Notes: a model not told the origin generated them from the sequence alone. A stretch of 64,000 nucleotides of DNA from Massilia endophytica (GCF_021165955.1 NZ_CP088952.1:2604001-2668000), one strand, 5' to 3'. Positions 33,173 to 42,472 are shown, numbered from the stretch's first letter. Translations and numbers: made by a program.

Positions 33173-33214
33173 AATGTTCACCCCTTATGCAGTTTTTGAG
33201 AATTGATGAACATT
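33173..33214. promoter_or_regulatory. Inverted repeat in the LysR/DMT divergent region
   Basis: AATGTTCA (33173-33180) and TGAACATT (33207-33214) are perfect 8-bp arms 26 bp apart, lying between the LysR start and the transporter start. Two half-sites at this spacing suit a DNA-bound LysR tetramer. The left arm lies directly upstream of the regulator's ATG, consistent with autorepression. Confidence 0.45.
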
Positions 33215-33259
33215 AAAGCACACATTACATTGACCGCATCGATACAAGAAAGGATGCAC

Positions 33260-34186
33260 ATGGACACACTATGGATTCTCCTCACCCTTGCGGCGGGCGC
33301 ACTGCTGCCCCTGCAGGCCGCCGCCAACGCGCAATTGAGCAAGGCCAGCGGCAGCCCCTTCACCGCAACAGCCATGCAGCTGGCCGTGGCCACGGCGCTG
33401 CTGCTGGTGGCGGCGGCGTGCACTGGCCAGCTGCACGCGCTCGCACGGCTGGGCGAGGCGCCCTGGTGGCACGCCTCGGCGGGCGTTGCCAGCGCGCTGT
33501 ATGTGATGGCGGGTATTGCGCTCTTCCCCCGGCTTGGCGCGGTAACGACCATTGGCCTCTTCATCTGCGGTCAGATGCTGGCCTCCGTTACGCTGGATGC
33601 GAGCGGCCTGCTGCCGGGCGCCGCGCATGGCTTGAGCGGCGCTACGCTGGGCGGCACCGCCGTGCTGCTGGCGGGTGTGGCCATGATTGTGCGCGGACAG
33701 AAAAGCCCCTCCAGCGGCAAGGGCGTAAGCCCCACGTGGCTGCTGGTGGCCGTTGCGGCGGGCGCCGTGCTGCCTGCCCAGGGCGCGGTGAACGCGCTGC
33801 TGCTGCGGGATCTCGGCGCTCCCCTGCCGGTGGGCGCAGTGAGCTTCGCGGTCGCCACCGCGTCGATGCTGCTGGTGCTCGCCGGCCAATGCGCTACCGG
33901 CCGCAAGCCTTTCGCAGGCCTCGGCGGCCTGGCCCAAATGCCGTGGTGGGGCTGGGTGGGCGGCTTAGCGGGCGCCTTCTATGTGACGACCGTGTTCACC
34001 GCCCTGCCCCGCCTGGGTGCGGCGGCGGCGGTCGGCCTCACCATCGCGGGCCAGCAGCTCTGCTCCATCGCCGTGGACCACTATGGCCTGCTGCGCCTCC
34101 CGCGCCAGCCGGCGCGCGCCGCACGGCTCGGCGGCGTGGCCTTCCTGATGGCCGGTGTCGGCTGCATCAAGTTCCTGGCCGCTTAG
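33260..34186 (+). CDS. DMT-family transporter with two DUF606 (YdcZ) repeats
   Basis: 308 residues, about 10 hydrophobic segments. The protein is an internal duplication. Residues 1-150 (AAGALLPLQAAANAQLSK, WWHASAGVASALYVMAG) and 155-308 (AAGAVLPAQGAVNALLLR, WWGWVGGLAGAFYVTTV) align as two DUF606 units, which in many bacteria are separate genes. The start at 33260 has AGAAAGG six bases upstream. Inner-membrane transporter of unknown substrate, probably controlled by the divergent LysR protein. Confidence 0.85.
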   Translation: MDTLWILLTLAAGALLPLQAAANAQLSKASGSPFTATAMQLAVATALLLVAAACTGQLHALARLGEAPWWHASAGVASALYVMAGIALFPRLGAVTTIGLFICGQMLASVTLDASGLLPGAAHGLSGATLGGTAVLLAGVAMIVRGQKSPSSGKGVSPTWLLVAVAAGAVLPAQGAVNALLLRDLGAPLPVGAVSFAVATASMLLVLAGQCATGRKPFAGLGGLAQMPWWGWVGGLAGAFYVTTVFTALPRLGAAAAVGLTIAGQQLCSIAVDHYGLLRLPRQPARAARLGGVAFLMAGVGCIKFLAA

Positions 34187-34995
34187 CGAAGCAGCGAGCG
34201 AGCGGTAGGCGTCAGCACCAGCACCTCGGGCGGGCGCGCAAGGGACTTGTACAGCGCGGCGAACAGTTCGCCGCGCCAGCGCGGGTCCTGCGCCAGCGAG
34301 GCCTGGTAGCGTTCATATGCCGCGCGGTCGTCGAAGCGCGCGAACCACACGAAGACATTGGCATCCTCGCGGACGGGAAGCTGCGGGAATGTGTTGGCGC
34401 TCTTCTCCGACACCAGCCGCGCCACCACCCTGGCGCCATGCTTCTCGAAGAGCGGCATCAGGGTGCGTTCGAAGCTTTCGATGAACTGGGGCGTGACCTG
34501 CTGCGCGAAGTGATAGACATTCCCCGTCAAAAAACTTCCGGCCAGCGCAGCGCCAGGCGCCGGGCGCTGTGCCGGATTGAGAACAAATCCCCCGCCCGGC
34601 ACAGCAGGCCGCAGCAGCAGGACATTATCGTTGTCGTACAGCGTGGCATTCGCCGCGTTCCGGTTAGCCTTCCACAGGTCGCCGTAGTAGAAGTCCGTCA
34701 GCGACTTCTTGCGCGCCTCCATGCTGGGAAAGCCGCGCAGCCAGGTGAAATGATTGGGTTCGTTCACATCGCGGAAGGTAGCCAGCACGCGGATGCCAAC
34801 TGCCTCCTGCGATTCCACGAAGCGCTCCTCGAACAAATCGATCAGCGTATCGCGCGTGCCGGGATAGTTGATGTACTGGCGCAGCTCGATCACGCTGCAG
34901 CAGTCCTCCGCTGGCGCTGCCGCGGACTGGCTGAATGGGATGGCGCCCAGGCAGGCGGCGGTGGCTAGTCTGGAAAGCCAGTGGATATGCTGCAT
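34183..34995 (-). CDS. NIPSNAP family protein, exported
   Basis: 270 residues: signal peptide (about 1-28) followed by two NIPSNAP (dimeric alpha/beta-barrel) modules. These contain CCSVIELRQYINYPGTRDTL, TWLRGFPSMEARKKSLTDFY and VFVWFARFDDRAAYERYQAS. The function of bacterial NIPSNAP proteins is not settled. It is divergent from the MocR-type regulator at 35086 and ends 4 bp inside the convergent DMT transporter gene. Confidence 0.85.
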   Translation of the reverse strand: MQHIHWLSRLATAACLGAIPFSQSAAAPAEDCCSVIELRQYINYPGTRDTLIDLFEERFVESQEAVGIRVLATFRDVNEPNHFTWLRGFPSMEARKKSLTDFYYGDLWKANRNAANATLYDNDNVLLLRPAVPGGGFVLNPAQRPAPGAALAGSFLTGNVYHFAQQVTPQFIESFERTLMPLFEKHGARVVARLVSEKSANTFPQLPVREDANVFVWFARFDDRAAYERYQASLAQDPRWRGELFAALYKSLARPPEVLVLTPTARSLLR

Positions 34996-35085
34996 TCGGT
35001 TCCTCCAATTTGATGCGGCAGACTATAATCGTCCACTGGTCCCATCGTAAGTACCACAGCCCACCCAGATCCTAGGACTACCAAA

Positions 35086-36549
35086 ATGGACTACGCCCTC
35101 CTGCTGGGCCACTTCGAGCGCCGCCAGGACGTGGCGGGATGGCCGCGCCAGCGCGTCATCCACGCCTGCCTGCGCACCGCCATCCTGGATGGCCGCCTGA
35201 GCGCCGGAACGCGCCTGCTCTCAAGCCGCGAGCTGGCGGCGGAACTGGGCGCCGCGCGCAACACGGTGCTCTATGCCTACGACCAGCTGGCCGCCGAAGG
35301 CCTGCTCGACGCCACGAGGCGCGGCACCGTGGTGGCGCGGCTGGGCGCCCAGGGCGCCGCGCAGGAAAGTTCGCCTCCCGCGGCCTTCAGCCTGTCGCAG
35401 CGCACGGCCGCACTTCGCAGCCTTCCTCCGCCCGGCACGCTGTCGACCGCCTTCGCTCCCGGCGTGCCGGCACTCGACGAATTCCCCATCGCACTGTGGC
35501 GCCGCCTTCTGGAAAAGGCGTGGCGCGGCATCTCCCCGCCGCAACTCGATTACGCCGATCCCGCCGGGCTGCTGTCCCTGAGGCAGGCGCTGGCGGAATA
35601 CCTGCGCGCCGCGCGCGGCTTGCGCTGCGAGCCCGAACAGGTGATCGTCACCACCGGCACGCAGGCCAGCCTGGAGCTGTGCGCGCAGAGCCTCGCGGAT
35701 GTGGGGGAAACTGCCTGGGTCGAAAACCCCGGCTACGTGGGCGCGCTCGCCGCCTTCCGCGCCGCGCAGCTGCGCACAGTAGGCATTGAGGTGGACGAGG
35801 AAGGCATTGCGCCCACCGCGCGGGACTGGAAGCGTGCCGCGCCACGGCTGCTCTACATCACGCCTTCCCACCAGTATCCGATTGGCGGTGTACTGAGCCT
35901 GCCGCGCAGGCTGGAGCTGCTGGGGCAGGCGCGGCGCGCCGGTGCGCTGATCATCGAGGACGACTACGACGCCGAGTTCCGGCACGATGGCCCGCCGCTG
36001 CCCGCCATGCAGGGCCTGGAACCGGATGCGCCGGTCATCTATCTCGGCACCTTCAGCAAGAGCATGTTCCCCGGCATGCGCACGGGTTTCATGGTGGTTC
36101 CTGCCGCGCTGGCCGCGCCGCTGCGCGCCACGGTGGCGCGCATGCCCAGCCATGGACGCGTGGCGGAACAGGCAGCGCTGGCCGCCTTCATCCGCGAAGG
36201 CCACTTCATGATGCACCTGCGCCGCATGCGGCACCTTTACCGCGAACGGCGCGACGCCCTGCTCGAAGCCATCGACGCGGAGCTTCGGGGCCACTGCACG
36301 GTGTACGGCGCGAGCACCGGCATGCATCTCGCGCTCCAGTTCAACGATCCGTCCTGGAACGACGCAGCACTCAGCGCCGACGCGCTGGCCGCAGGCATCT
36401 CCGCGGCGGCGCTCAGCACCCAGGCATCCGGCCTGCGCAAGCAGCCCTGGAACGGTCTGGTCCTTGGCTACAGCCAAGTACAGGCTGCGGAGATGGCAAG
36501 CAGCGTTCGGCGTCTGGCAAAGGTTCTGCTTTCCGCGAATCCTGTCTAA
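35086..36549 (+). CDS. MocR/PdxR-type GntR regulator with aminotransferase domain
   Basis: 487 residues: GntR winged HTH (about 15-85, RLLSSRELAAELGAARNTVL) fused to a fold-type-I aminotransferase-like domain that binds PLP. The Schiff-base lysine is Lys325 in LGTFSKSMFPG, and the phosphate/ring segments IIEDDYDAEFRH and ENPGYVG are present. Such proteins use PLP or an amino-acid adduct as effector, often controlling PLP synthesis or GABA use. The divergent neighbour NIPSNAP is the nearest candidate target. No pdx gene is nearby. Confidence 0.9.
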   Translation: MDYALLLGHFERRQDVAGWPRQRVIHACLRTAILDGRLSAGTRLLSSRELAAELGAARNTVLYAYDQLAAEGLLDATRRGTVVARLGAQGAAQESSPPAAFSLSQRTAALRSLPPPGTLSTAFAPGVPALDEFPIALWRRLLEKAWRGISPPQLDYADPAGLLSLRQALAEYLRAARGLRCEPEQVIVTTGTQASLELCAQSLADVGETAWVENPGYVGALAAFRAAQLRTVGIEVDEEGIAPTARDWKRAAPRLLYITPSHQYPIGGVLSLPRRLELLGQARRAGALIIEDDYDAEFRHDGPPLPAMQGLEPDAPVIYLGTFSKSMFPGMRTGFMVVPAALAAPLRATVARMPSHGRVAEQAALAAFIREGHFMMHLRRMRHLYRERRDALLEAIDAELRGHCTVYGASTGMHLALQFNDPSWNDAALSADALAAGISAAALSTQASGLRKQPWNGLVLGYSQVQAAEMASSVRRLAKVLLSANPV

Positions 36550-36625
36550 TGTATTGAGTGCTATAGTGGCATGATCTCTGGCGTCGACTTCCTGAGGCCG
36601 GGGCTCTCCCAACGCAGCAGATTTC

Positions 36626-37171
36626 ATGAGCGCACGTATGCCGATTGACTTCACATTTGCAAGACAGGTTGCGCTGCCCGCGCAGTCCAGCATTACCAAC
36701 GCCTATAAAGCCGTCAATCTGGCGGATGCATTTTCGATCCGGCTTCCTCCAGATGCGTCCACCGATCCGGATGTGCTGGCGCGGTTCATCTTTGACAATC
36801 AGCCCGCCTGGATTGGCAGGCTCATGAGGGTTCGAGACGCGATCGTCGCAGGTTTTGGGCTGAAAACAGGCTCGCATCTGGCTGGGCTCGCGCAGGGCGC
36901 GAAGGCCGAGCGTCTGGGAATCTTCAAGATTTACCGCAGCACGCCGAATGAGATTGTGGTCGGCGAGGACGACAATCACCTGGATTTCAGGGTTTCTATT
37001 TTGTGCCACGGCGCGCAGGCTGGCGGGGGCGAGCGCGAGCTTACTATCTCGACGGTCGTCCACTGCCATAACCTGCTGGGACGTGCCTACATCCTGGTGA
37101 TTGCGCTATTCCACCGCATGGTTGTGAAAGCGAGCCTGCGCCGGGCGGCGCGTATCGGATGGCCACCTTAA
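36626..37171 (+). CDS. DUF2867 domain-containing protein
   Basis: 181 residues (start ATG 36626; a second ATG five codons in). The pattern AYKAVNLADAFSIRLP, IGRLMRVRDAIVAGFGLK, VGEDDNHLDFRVSI and LLGRAYILVIALFHRMVVKA matches DUF2867, found alone or fused to NAD(P)-binding proteins. Function unknown. The gene stands between the MocR regulator and a VOC-family gene on the same strand but is not tightly linked to either. Confidence 0.75.
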   Translation: MSARMPIDFTFARQVALPAQSSITNAYKAVNLADAFSIRLPPDASTDPDVLARFIFDNQPAWIGRLMRVRDAIVAGFGLKTGSHLAGLAQGAKAERLGIFKIYRSTPNEIVVGEDDNHLDFRVSILCHGAQAGGGERELTISTVVHCHNLLGRAYILVIALFHRMVVKASLRRAARIGWPP

Positions 37172-37223
37172 CCATGTGGTGTCTCTAGCGTCTACCTGTA
37201 AGTCAGCCAATAGGAGCGTAATC

Positions 37224-37697
37224 ATGAACAAGAACACGATCTGCCTGTGGTATTCCGATGATGCCGAAGCGGCCGCCAATTTTTACGCGAGCGTCTTCCC
37301 CGACAGTAAAGTCACCGCCGTGCACAAGGCGCCGTCCGACTACCCGGGCGGCAAGCAGGGCCAGGTGCTGACGGTCGAATTCACCGTGTGCGGCATCCCT
37401 TGCATGGGCATCAACGGCGGCGATGTCTTCAAGCAGACCGAGGCCTTCTCCTTCCAGATCGCCACGGAAGACCAGGCCGAAACCGACCGCTATTGGAACG
37501 CCATTGTCGGCAACGGCGGCGCGGAAAGCGCCTGCGGCTGGTGCAAGGACAAATGGGGACTTTCCTGGCAAATCACGCCGCGCGCGCTGACCGAGGCAAT
37601 GGCCAAGGGCGGCGATGTGGCGAAGCGCGCTTTCGACGCGATGATGGAGATGAGGAAGATCGACGTCGCAAAAATCGAGGCGGCAGTGCGCGGCTGA
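37224..37697 (+). CDS. VOC-family (PhnB / 3-demethylubiquinone methyltransferase-like fold) protein
   Basis: 157 residues with the glyoxalase/VOC fold of the PhnB-like group: CLWYSDDAEAAANFYASVFP at the N-terminus, EFTVCGIPCMGINGGDVFKQ, and GWCKDKWGLSWQITP. The start ATG at 37224 has AGGAG seven bases upstream. Members are often annotated as 3-demethylubiquinone-9 3-methyltransferase, but that activity is not supported by this small fold. Treat as a VOC protein of unknown substrate. Confidence 0.85.
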   Translation: MNKNTICLWYSDDAEAAANFYASVFPDSKVTAVHKAPSDYPGGKQGQVLTVEFTVCGIPCMGINGGDVFKQTEAFSFQIATEDQAETDRYWNAIVGNGGAESACGWCKDKWGLSWQITPRALTEAMAKGGDVAKRAFDAMMEMRKIDVAKIEAAVRG

Positions 37698-37719
37698 GCC
37701 GCGCCTGCCCCGGTGAACG

Positions 37720-38418
37720 CTATTTGGTGCGGAAAATCACGTCTATCGATTTAGCGAACCGCAGTGTGACGATGCTGGTGGGATCATACGCCTGTGTGAG
37801 CTTCTTCGCGCGATTGACCGCGCCGTTGCTGGTAACGAGTCCCATCGAGGCGCTGAGGTTCCGGAGCTGGCCTTCCGTAATCGCCGAGGCGACGGTGACC
37901 GTGCGCCCGAATGATTTCGCCAGCAGCTCGGCGCGCCGCCGGGCATTTCTTCCTGCTTCCGCAGAAAGCTCGTTCTCGACGTCTTCCCGTCTGGACGTAT
38001 CGAAAAACAGTGAGAGCTTGTCGAGATCCGGCATGACCAGCAAGGGAGCAAGCATCTGCTTCCAGACTGCCAAATCATCCACATCGATACGAAGATTGCG
38101 GCGCAGGGTTACCAGCTCGGTCTTGTCCTGGGCTTCCGCAATGTCGCGCTTGAGCTCTCCCAGGTCGATAAACGTCGCGCCCGTACTACTCACAAGCTGC
38201 TGAATCTCATTCAACCGCGTCTCCAGCCGTGCCGTGGCCATGGCTGGATCGCTGTCCCGGATGCGAATGTCGAAGAAGATCTGACCCCGGTCGGGAGGCA
38301 CGAGAACATATGCATCGCCAGTGACATGGATGAAGTTATAGTCGGGGAATTCCGCAGCCGTGCATGCGCTGGCGGCGAAAATGCAAACCGAAACTGCTAT
38401 GAGATAAAGCATCCGCAT
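37720..38418 (-). CDS. SIMPL domain-containing protein (DUF541), exported
   Basis: 232 residues with signal peptide (about 1-22, lipobox-like SACTAAE) and a SIMPL/DUF541 domain. The domain segments are IHVTGDAYVLVPPDRGQIFF, LNEIQQLVSSTGATFIDLGE and ARRRAELLAKSFGRTVTVAS. Periplasmic or membrane-attached oligomeric proteins of unknown function; some have been linked to stress tolerance. Divergent from the 268-aa membrane protein across 88 bp containing TTCTG-GTTAAT-CAGAA (38446-38461). Confidence 0.82.
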   Translation of the reverse strand: MRMLYLIAVSVCIFAASACTAAEFPDYNFIHVTGDAYVLVPPDRGQIFFDIRIRDSDPAMATARLETRLNEIQQLVSSTGATFIDLGELKRDIAEAQDKTELVTLRRNLRIDVDDLAVWKQMLAPLLVMPDLDKLSLFFDTSRREDVENELSAEAGRNARRRAELLAKSFGRTVTVASAITEGQLRNLSASMGLVTSNGAVNRAKKLTQAYDPTSIVTLRFAKSIDVIFRTK

Positions 38419-38506
38419 TGCTGAAACCTCGTCTGGTTATATGAATTCTGGTTAATCAGAAGAATAGAAACATACTCTACATTAAGCCCTCGGTCACTCA
38501 TGCATA

Positions 38507-39313
38507 ATGACTGTCTTTGAGAACGATTACCCATACATGAAGCTGAAGGAACTGAAAAACCCTCGCATGAAGCGCTATCTGGCCGAAGCCATGGCGCTCA
38601 TTGTCTTCGCGGCCTTCGTCGATTTTGTTTTCATTTCGCAGATGGGCGTGCGCTATCTCGGCATTGCCAGCGTGGCTGTTTGCTGCCTGCTCGGTCTCTT
38701 CCTGATCCGGCATCACCGGATCGAGCTGGAAAACACCGCCTCGGCCGAGCAGGGCGAGGCGCTGGCCAAGCACAAGCTCGCCGCCGAGATCCTTGCGGCG
38801 GTCGCCATCGGCTCCTTCGCCATCACCCAGTACCGCTCCGGACTGGAAATCGACAAGCTGCTGTGGGACCGCGCAAGCGAACACCTGGAGAGTGCCCGCC
38901 TGGCCATCACCGCGCCATCGAGCCTCTGCCCGCCCGACCAGGCGGCGCGCCAGGACTGCCGGGACCTGGACAATGCCCTCTTCCGCTACAAGCTCGCTAT
39001 CCTCAGCGACAAGCCGGACGACATCCGGTACATGCGGGACACCCTGCGGAAGCTGCTCGACCACACCTACGCCATCCGCGCAAAGGAGCTGCCCGCCGTG
39101 CCTGGCGCCTCGCTTTCCCTGTGGCTGAGAATGGACCAGATCCGGCACGAGATCGCCGTCACCGACACGGTCAACGACTCCCAGGCCGAAATCTTCATCG
39201 CGCAATACGTGTTCCTGATCTTTGCGACCCTGACTATCGCGCGCAAGGTATCGGCCGTGCGCTTCGATATCTACCGCGCGGAACAGGAGCGGCATCGAAA
39301 GAAATCGGCATGA
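38507..39313 (+). CDS. Hypothetical membrane protein (268 aa)
   Basis: Two adjacent N-terminal membrane segments (about 27-45 and 50-66) and a possible third near residue 98-112 are followed by a soluble helical region with paired cysteines (SSLCPPDQAARQDC). A last hydrophobic stretch is AQYVFLIFATLTIARKV. No family recognised. It overlaps the esterase gene by 4 bp (ATGA), so the two are translationally coupled and may share a role. A second in-frame ATG at residue 11 is possible. Confidence 0.7.
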   Translation: MTVFENDYPYMKLKELKNPRMKRYLAEAMALIVFAAFVDFVFISQMGVRYLGIASVAVCCLLGLFLIRHHRIELENTASAEQGEALAKHKLAAEILAAVAIGSFAITQYRSGLEIDKLLWDRASEHLESARLAITAPSSLCPPDQAARQDCRDLDNALFRYKLAILSDKPDDIRYMRDTLRKLLDHTYAIRAKELPAVPGASLSLWLRMDQIRHEIAVTDTVNDSQAEIFIAQYVFLIFATLTIARKVSAVRFDIYRAEQERHRKKSA

Positions 39314-40161
39314 GGGCGCCTGACGCCATTCTGCCCCTCTGGCCGGAAGGCGTGCCTGCGGCACTGGCAAACATGGGCGAAGAGCTGGGAGACGGCAACT
39401 GCGTCTGGAACGTCAGCCTCCCCACCATCAGCTGGTACAAGGCGCAGGCGCCGAACGGCTGCGCTGTGATTATCTGCCCCGGCGGGGGCTACCGACAGCT
39501 TTCGATGGACGGCGAAGGCGCGCAGTATGCGGCATGGCTCACGAATCTCGGTGTGCACAGCTTTGTGCTGAAGTCGCGGATCGCTCCCTGCGAACACCCG
39601 GCGCCGCTGCTGGACGTGCTGCGCGCCATGCGCCTTGTGCGATGGTTTGCCCCAGGATTCGGCATCGACCCGGAGCGCATCGGCATTGCGGGCAGTTCCG
39701 CGGGCGGCCATCTCGGCGCCTGCGCAGGCACACTGTTCGAGCACCTGGCAGGAAAGACCGGGCATCAGCTGGACGCGGTGAGCGCCAGGCCGGATTTCAT
39801 GATGCTGCTCTATCCCGTCATCACCATTGAGGGGCCGGCCTGTCACATGGGTTCGCGGCAGGCGCTTCTCGGACAGGCGCCAGGCGCTGACCATCTGGCG
39901 CTCATGTCGCTGGAACGGCAGGTTAGCCCCGCTACACCGCCCACGCTGCTGATTCACACCCAGGAGGACCAGGCAGTTCCGGCCGAGAACAGCATTCTGT
40001 TCTACCAGGCGCTCTGCCGGGCCGGTGTTCCCGCCGCGCTGCATATTTTCGAGAAAGGCCCGCACGGCGTCGGCATGCGGGAAGGCCTCGGTCCCATGTC
40101 CGGCTGGCCCGCACTCGCCGAAGCGTGGCTGCGGGACCGGGAGCTGCTTGCTGTCCCTTAG
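39310..40161 (+). CDS. Alpha/beta hydrolase (acetyl-esterase/BD-FAE-like)
   Basis: 283 residues. It has an oxyanion segment CPGGGYRQLS, the nucleophile motif GSSAGGHLG, a later HTQEDQAVP supplying the Asp and HGVGMREG supplying the His. The order and spacing fit the COG0657 esterase group that includes xylan-acetyl and other carbohydrate esterases. No signal peptide, so it is cytoplasmic. Its ATG overlaps the stop of the 268-aa membrane-protein gene, and its end overlaps the convergent LysR gene by 4 bp. Confidence 0.85.
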   Translation: MRAPDAILPLWPEGVPAALANMGEELGDGNCVWNVSLPTISWYKAQAPNGCAVIICPGGGYRQLSMDGEGAQYAAWLTNLGVHSFVLKSRIAPCEHPAPLLDVLRAMRLVRWFAPGFGIDPERIGIAGSSAGGHLGACAGTLFEHLAGKTGHQLDAVSARPDFMMLLYPVITIEGPACHMGSRQALLGQAPGADHLALMSLERQVSPATPPTLLIHTQEDQAVPAENSILFYQALCRAGVPAALHIFEKGPHGVGMREGLGPMSGWPALAEAWLRDRELLAVP

Positions 40162-41069
40162 CCCGCAGCCTTGTCCAGATAGTCCCGTATCGCCGCAATC
40201 GCAAGCCGCACCTTGGCGGGCTGGGAATCGCGCTGCACGGTCAGCGCATAGACGCCCATGGGCGCCATAGCCCATTCCGGCAGCACGGGAACCGCGAATC
40301 CGGCGTCGATCAGCGGCGCGGCATCGGGTCCCGGCACGCGCATGATGCCTGCGCCGTGGAGCATCATCTGCTGGAGGGCGATGAAGCTGTTGCCTGCAAC
40401 GGGACCGGAAATGCGCACGCGCCGCGCAGGTTCGCCTTGCCGGTGCAGCTCGATGAACTCCGTCTGGTTCATCACGTTCAGGTTCAGCACGGGATACCGC
40501 GACAGTTCCTCCGGCGCCTGAGGCAGGCCGTGTTCCTGCGCGAAGGCGGCGGAGGCCACCAGCATATGCGGCCACTCCGCAAGGCGCCGCGCAATCAGCG
40601 TGGAGTCGGTGAGCGTGCCGATGCGGATCGCCAGGTCGATGCGTTCGGCGATCAGGTCCACGCGGCGGTCTTCCGCGAACAGGCGCAGCGAAAGCCGCGG
40701 GTGGGCGCGCAGCAGCGGCGCCATGGCGGCTGCCATATGGCCGCTGAAGCCGACCGGGAAGGCGACGCGAAGTTCTCCGCGCGGTTCGTCGCGCATGTCG
40801 GAAAGGCGCTGCTCGGCGGTATGCGCAGCCTGCAGCATGGCCGTGCAGTCCTCGTAATAGGCCTGCCCCACTTCGGTGGTGCTCAAACGCCGGGTGGAGC
40901 GGTGCAGCAGCACGAGGCCGATTTCCGCTTCGAGCTGCCGTATCTGCTGGCTGACCGCGGACGTGGTCATGCCCAGGCTGCGCGCGGCGCCGCTCATCGA
41001 TCCGGCCTCCACCACCTGGGCGAATACCGCCATGCGCTTCAGGCGGTCGATTGTGAAGTTGGGCTTCAT
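40158..41069 (-). CDS. LysR-family transcriptional regulator
   Basis: 303 residues: HTH (MAVFAQVVEAGSMSGAARSL, TTSAVSQQIRQLEAEIGL) plus effector domain. It is divergent from an NAD(P)-binding oxidoreductase gene 82 bp away, a common LysR/target arrangement, so the oxidoreductase is the likely target. Effector unknown. Confidence 0.9.
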   Translation of the reverse strand: MKPNFTIDRLKRMAVFAQVVEAGSMSGAARSLGMTTSAVSQQIRQLEAEIGLVLLHRSTRRLSTTEVGQAYYEDCTAMLQAAHTAEQRLSDMRDEPRGELRVAFPVGFSGHMAAAMAPLLRAHPRLSLRLFAEDRRVDLIAERIDLAIRIGTLTDSTLIARRLAEWPHMLVASAAFAQEHGLPQAPEELSRYPVLNLNVMNQTEFIELHRQGEPARRVRISGPVAGNSFIALQQMMLHGAGIMRVPGPDAAPLIDAGFAVPVLPEWAMAPMGVYALTVQRDSQPAKVRLAIAAIRDYLDKAAG

Positions 41070-41151
41070 AGTGATTGCGGATTTTACCTCCTAATCAAGC
41101 AACTGTGAATCCAGCATACTTACTCGACTTTCAATCAAACCGGAGATTTTC

Positions 41152-41790
41152 ATGAACATCACCCTTATCGGCGCCAGCGGCTTCATTGGCTCCGCCCTGC
41201 TCGCAGAAGCCCTCTCGCGCGGCCATCACGTGACCGCGCTGGTGCAGAACCCGGACAAGCTGGCGCCCCATGCGGGCCTGAAGGCAGTCGCAGTGGATGT
41301 ACTGGATACGCCACGCCTGGCGGCGCAGCTCGCAGGCCACGAAGCCGTGGTGAGTGCGTTCAGCGGCCACGCGCAGCAGGACGTGCGCGAATACTACGGG
41401 TGCGGCATCGATTCGATCATTCAGGCAGTGAAACAGGCGGGCGTGAAGCGGCTGCTGGTGGTTGGCGGCGCGGGCAGCCTGGAGGTGGCGCCCGGCGTGC
41501 AGGCAGTGGATACGCCGGAGTTCCCGGCGCAGTGGAAAGGTTCGGCGCTCGGCGCGCGCGACACGCTGGAGAAACTGCGAAAGGAACAGGAGCTGGACTG
41601 GACGCTCCTGAGCCCTGCGGCCATGATCGCACCGGGCGAACGCACCGGCAGGTTCCGCATCGGCGGCGATCAGCTGATGACCGATGCCGAAGGCCAGAGC
41701 CGGATTTCGGTGCAGGACTACGCGGTGGCGATGATCGATGAACTGGAGCGCCCTGCGCACTCGCGCAAGCGCTTCAGCGTCGCTTACTGA
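41152..41790 (+). CDS. NAD(P)-binding oxidoreductase (NmrA/YwnB-like)
   Basis: 212 residues starting with a Rossmann motif (ITLIGASGFIGSALLAEALS), followed by VKRLLVVGGAGSLEVAPGVQ and a C-terminal ISVQDYAVAMIDELE. It belongs to the atypical short-chain NAD(P)-binding group (COG2910-like). The reaction is unknown; relatives respond to redox or quinone stress. CGGAG seven bases before the ATG. Probably controlled by the divergent LysR protein. Its end overlaps the convergent PEP-CTERM gene by 7 bp. Confidence 0.85.
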   Translation: MNITLIGASGFIGSALLAEALSRGHHVTALVQNPDKLAPHAGLKAVAVDVLDTPRLAAQLAGHEAVVSAFSGHAQQDVREYYGCGIDSIIQAVKQAGVKRLLVVGGAGSLEVAPGVQAVDTPEFPAQWKGSALGARDTLEKLRKEQELDWTLLSPAAMIAPGERTGRFRIGGDQLMTDAEGQSRISVQDYAVAMIDELERPAHSRKRFSVAY

Positions 41791-42332
41791 TACCCCTTAC
41801 GCCGCCGCAGCACCGCCAGCGACAGCAGGCCCAGTCCCAGCATCGGCAACACTCCGGGCTCGGGAACTGGGCTGATGGTGAACTGGGTCTGGTCCGTCCA
41901 GTATGCATACAGTCCATAGGTGGGCGCATGATCGCTACGGCTCAGGTCCCAGTAGGTGTAGCCCGTATCGAAATACTTGTAAAAGCTGCCTCCACCATAC
42001 GAGTACTCCCAAGCCGCCCGGATCGACAGGCCTGCGCTCTCGCTGTAACTGAATTCATCGACCGTGCAGTAGGGCATGATCGTGTCGGGCGGAGCACAGC
42101 CAATATACTTCTGCCCCATGATGACCAGGGACGTCAGTTCGTTGCGCTCATAGCTCCCGTTGCCATTCAGGTCGGTCGCCTCGAAGGTCCCGTAGAGAAG
42201 TGCGTCGGGATTGAAGTTCCCTGCTGAGTAAAGATCGAAGCCGCGATAAGCGAAAGTGCGGGTGTCCGCCTGCGCAGCGCCGCTTGCGAGCGCTGCGAGA
42301 AGTGCGAGGGGATACAGAATCGTGCGTGCCAT
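41784..42332 (-). CDS. PEP-CTERM sorting-domain protein
   Basis: 182 residues: signal peptide (to about 22, SGAAQA/DT), a short beta-rich body with a calcium-like loop (DLNGNGSYERNEL) and two cysteines. The C-terminus has a canonical PEP-CTERM signal: PVPEPGVLPMLGLGLLSLAV then RRRK. It is expected to be processed by an exosortase and exported with exopolysaccharide. No exosortase is in the window. The 140 bp upstream (42333-42472) hold its promoter region and nothing else identified. Confidence 0.88.
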   Translation of the reverse strand: MARTILYPLALLAALASGAAQADTRTFAYRGFDLYSAGNFNPDALLYGTFEATDLNGNGSYERNELTSLVIMGQKYIGCAPPDTIMPYCTVDEFSYSESAGLSIRAAWEYSYGGGSFYKYFDTGYTYWDLSRSDHAPTYGLYAYWTDQTQFTISPVPEPGVLPMLGLGLLSLAVLRRRKGYQ

Positions 42333-42472
42333 AGTTTCTCCGTTCCGAGGCGTTGTGGGTGGAAGCCGACAGCGAAAACTGGAACGATCTTAGCAAGCAC
42401 GAGTCCGCGCACGGTAGCATTTTTAAAACACTAGCGAAGTGCAAGCCGCGCGCGGAGAAACGAAATTTTCTT

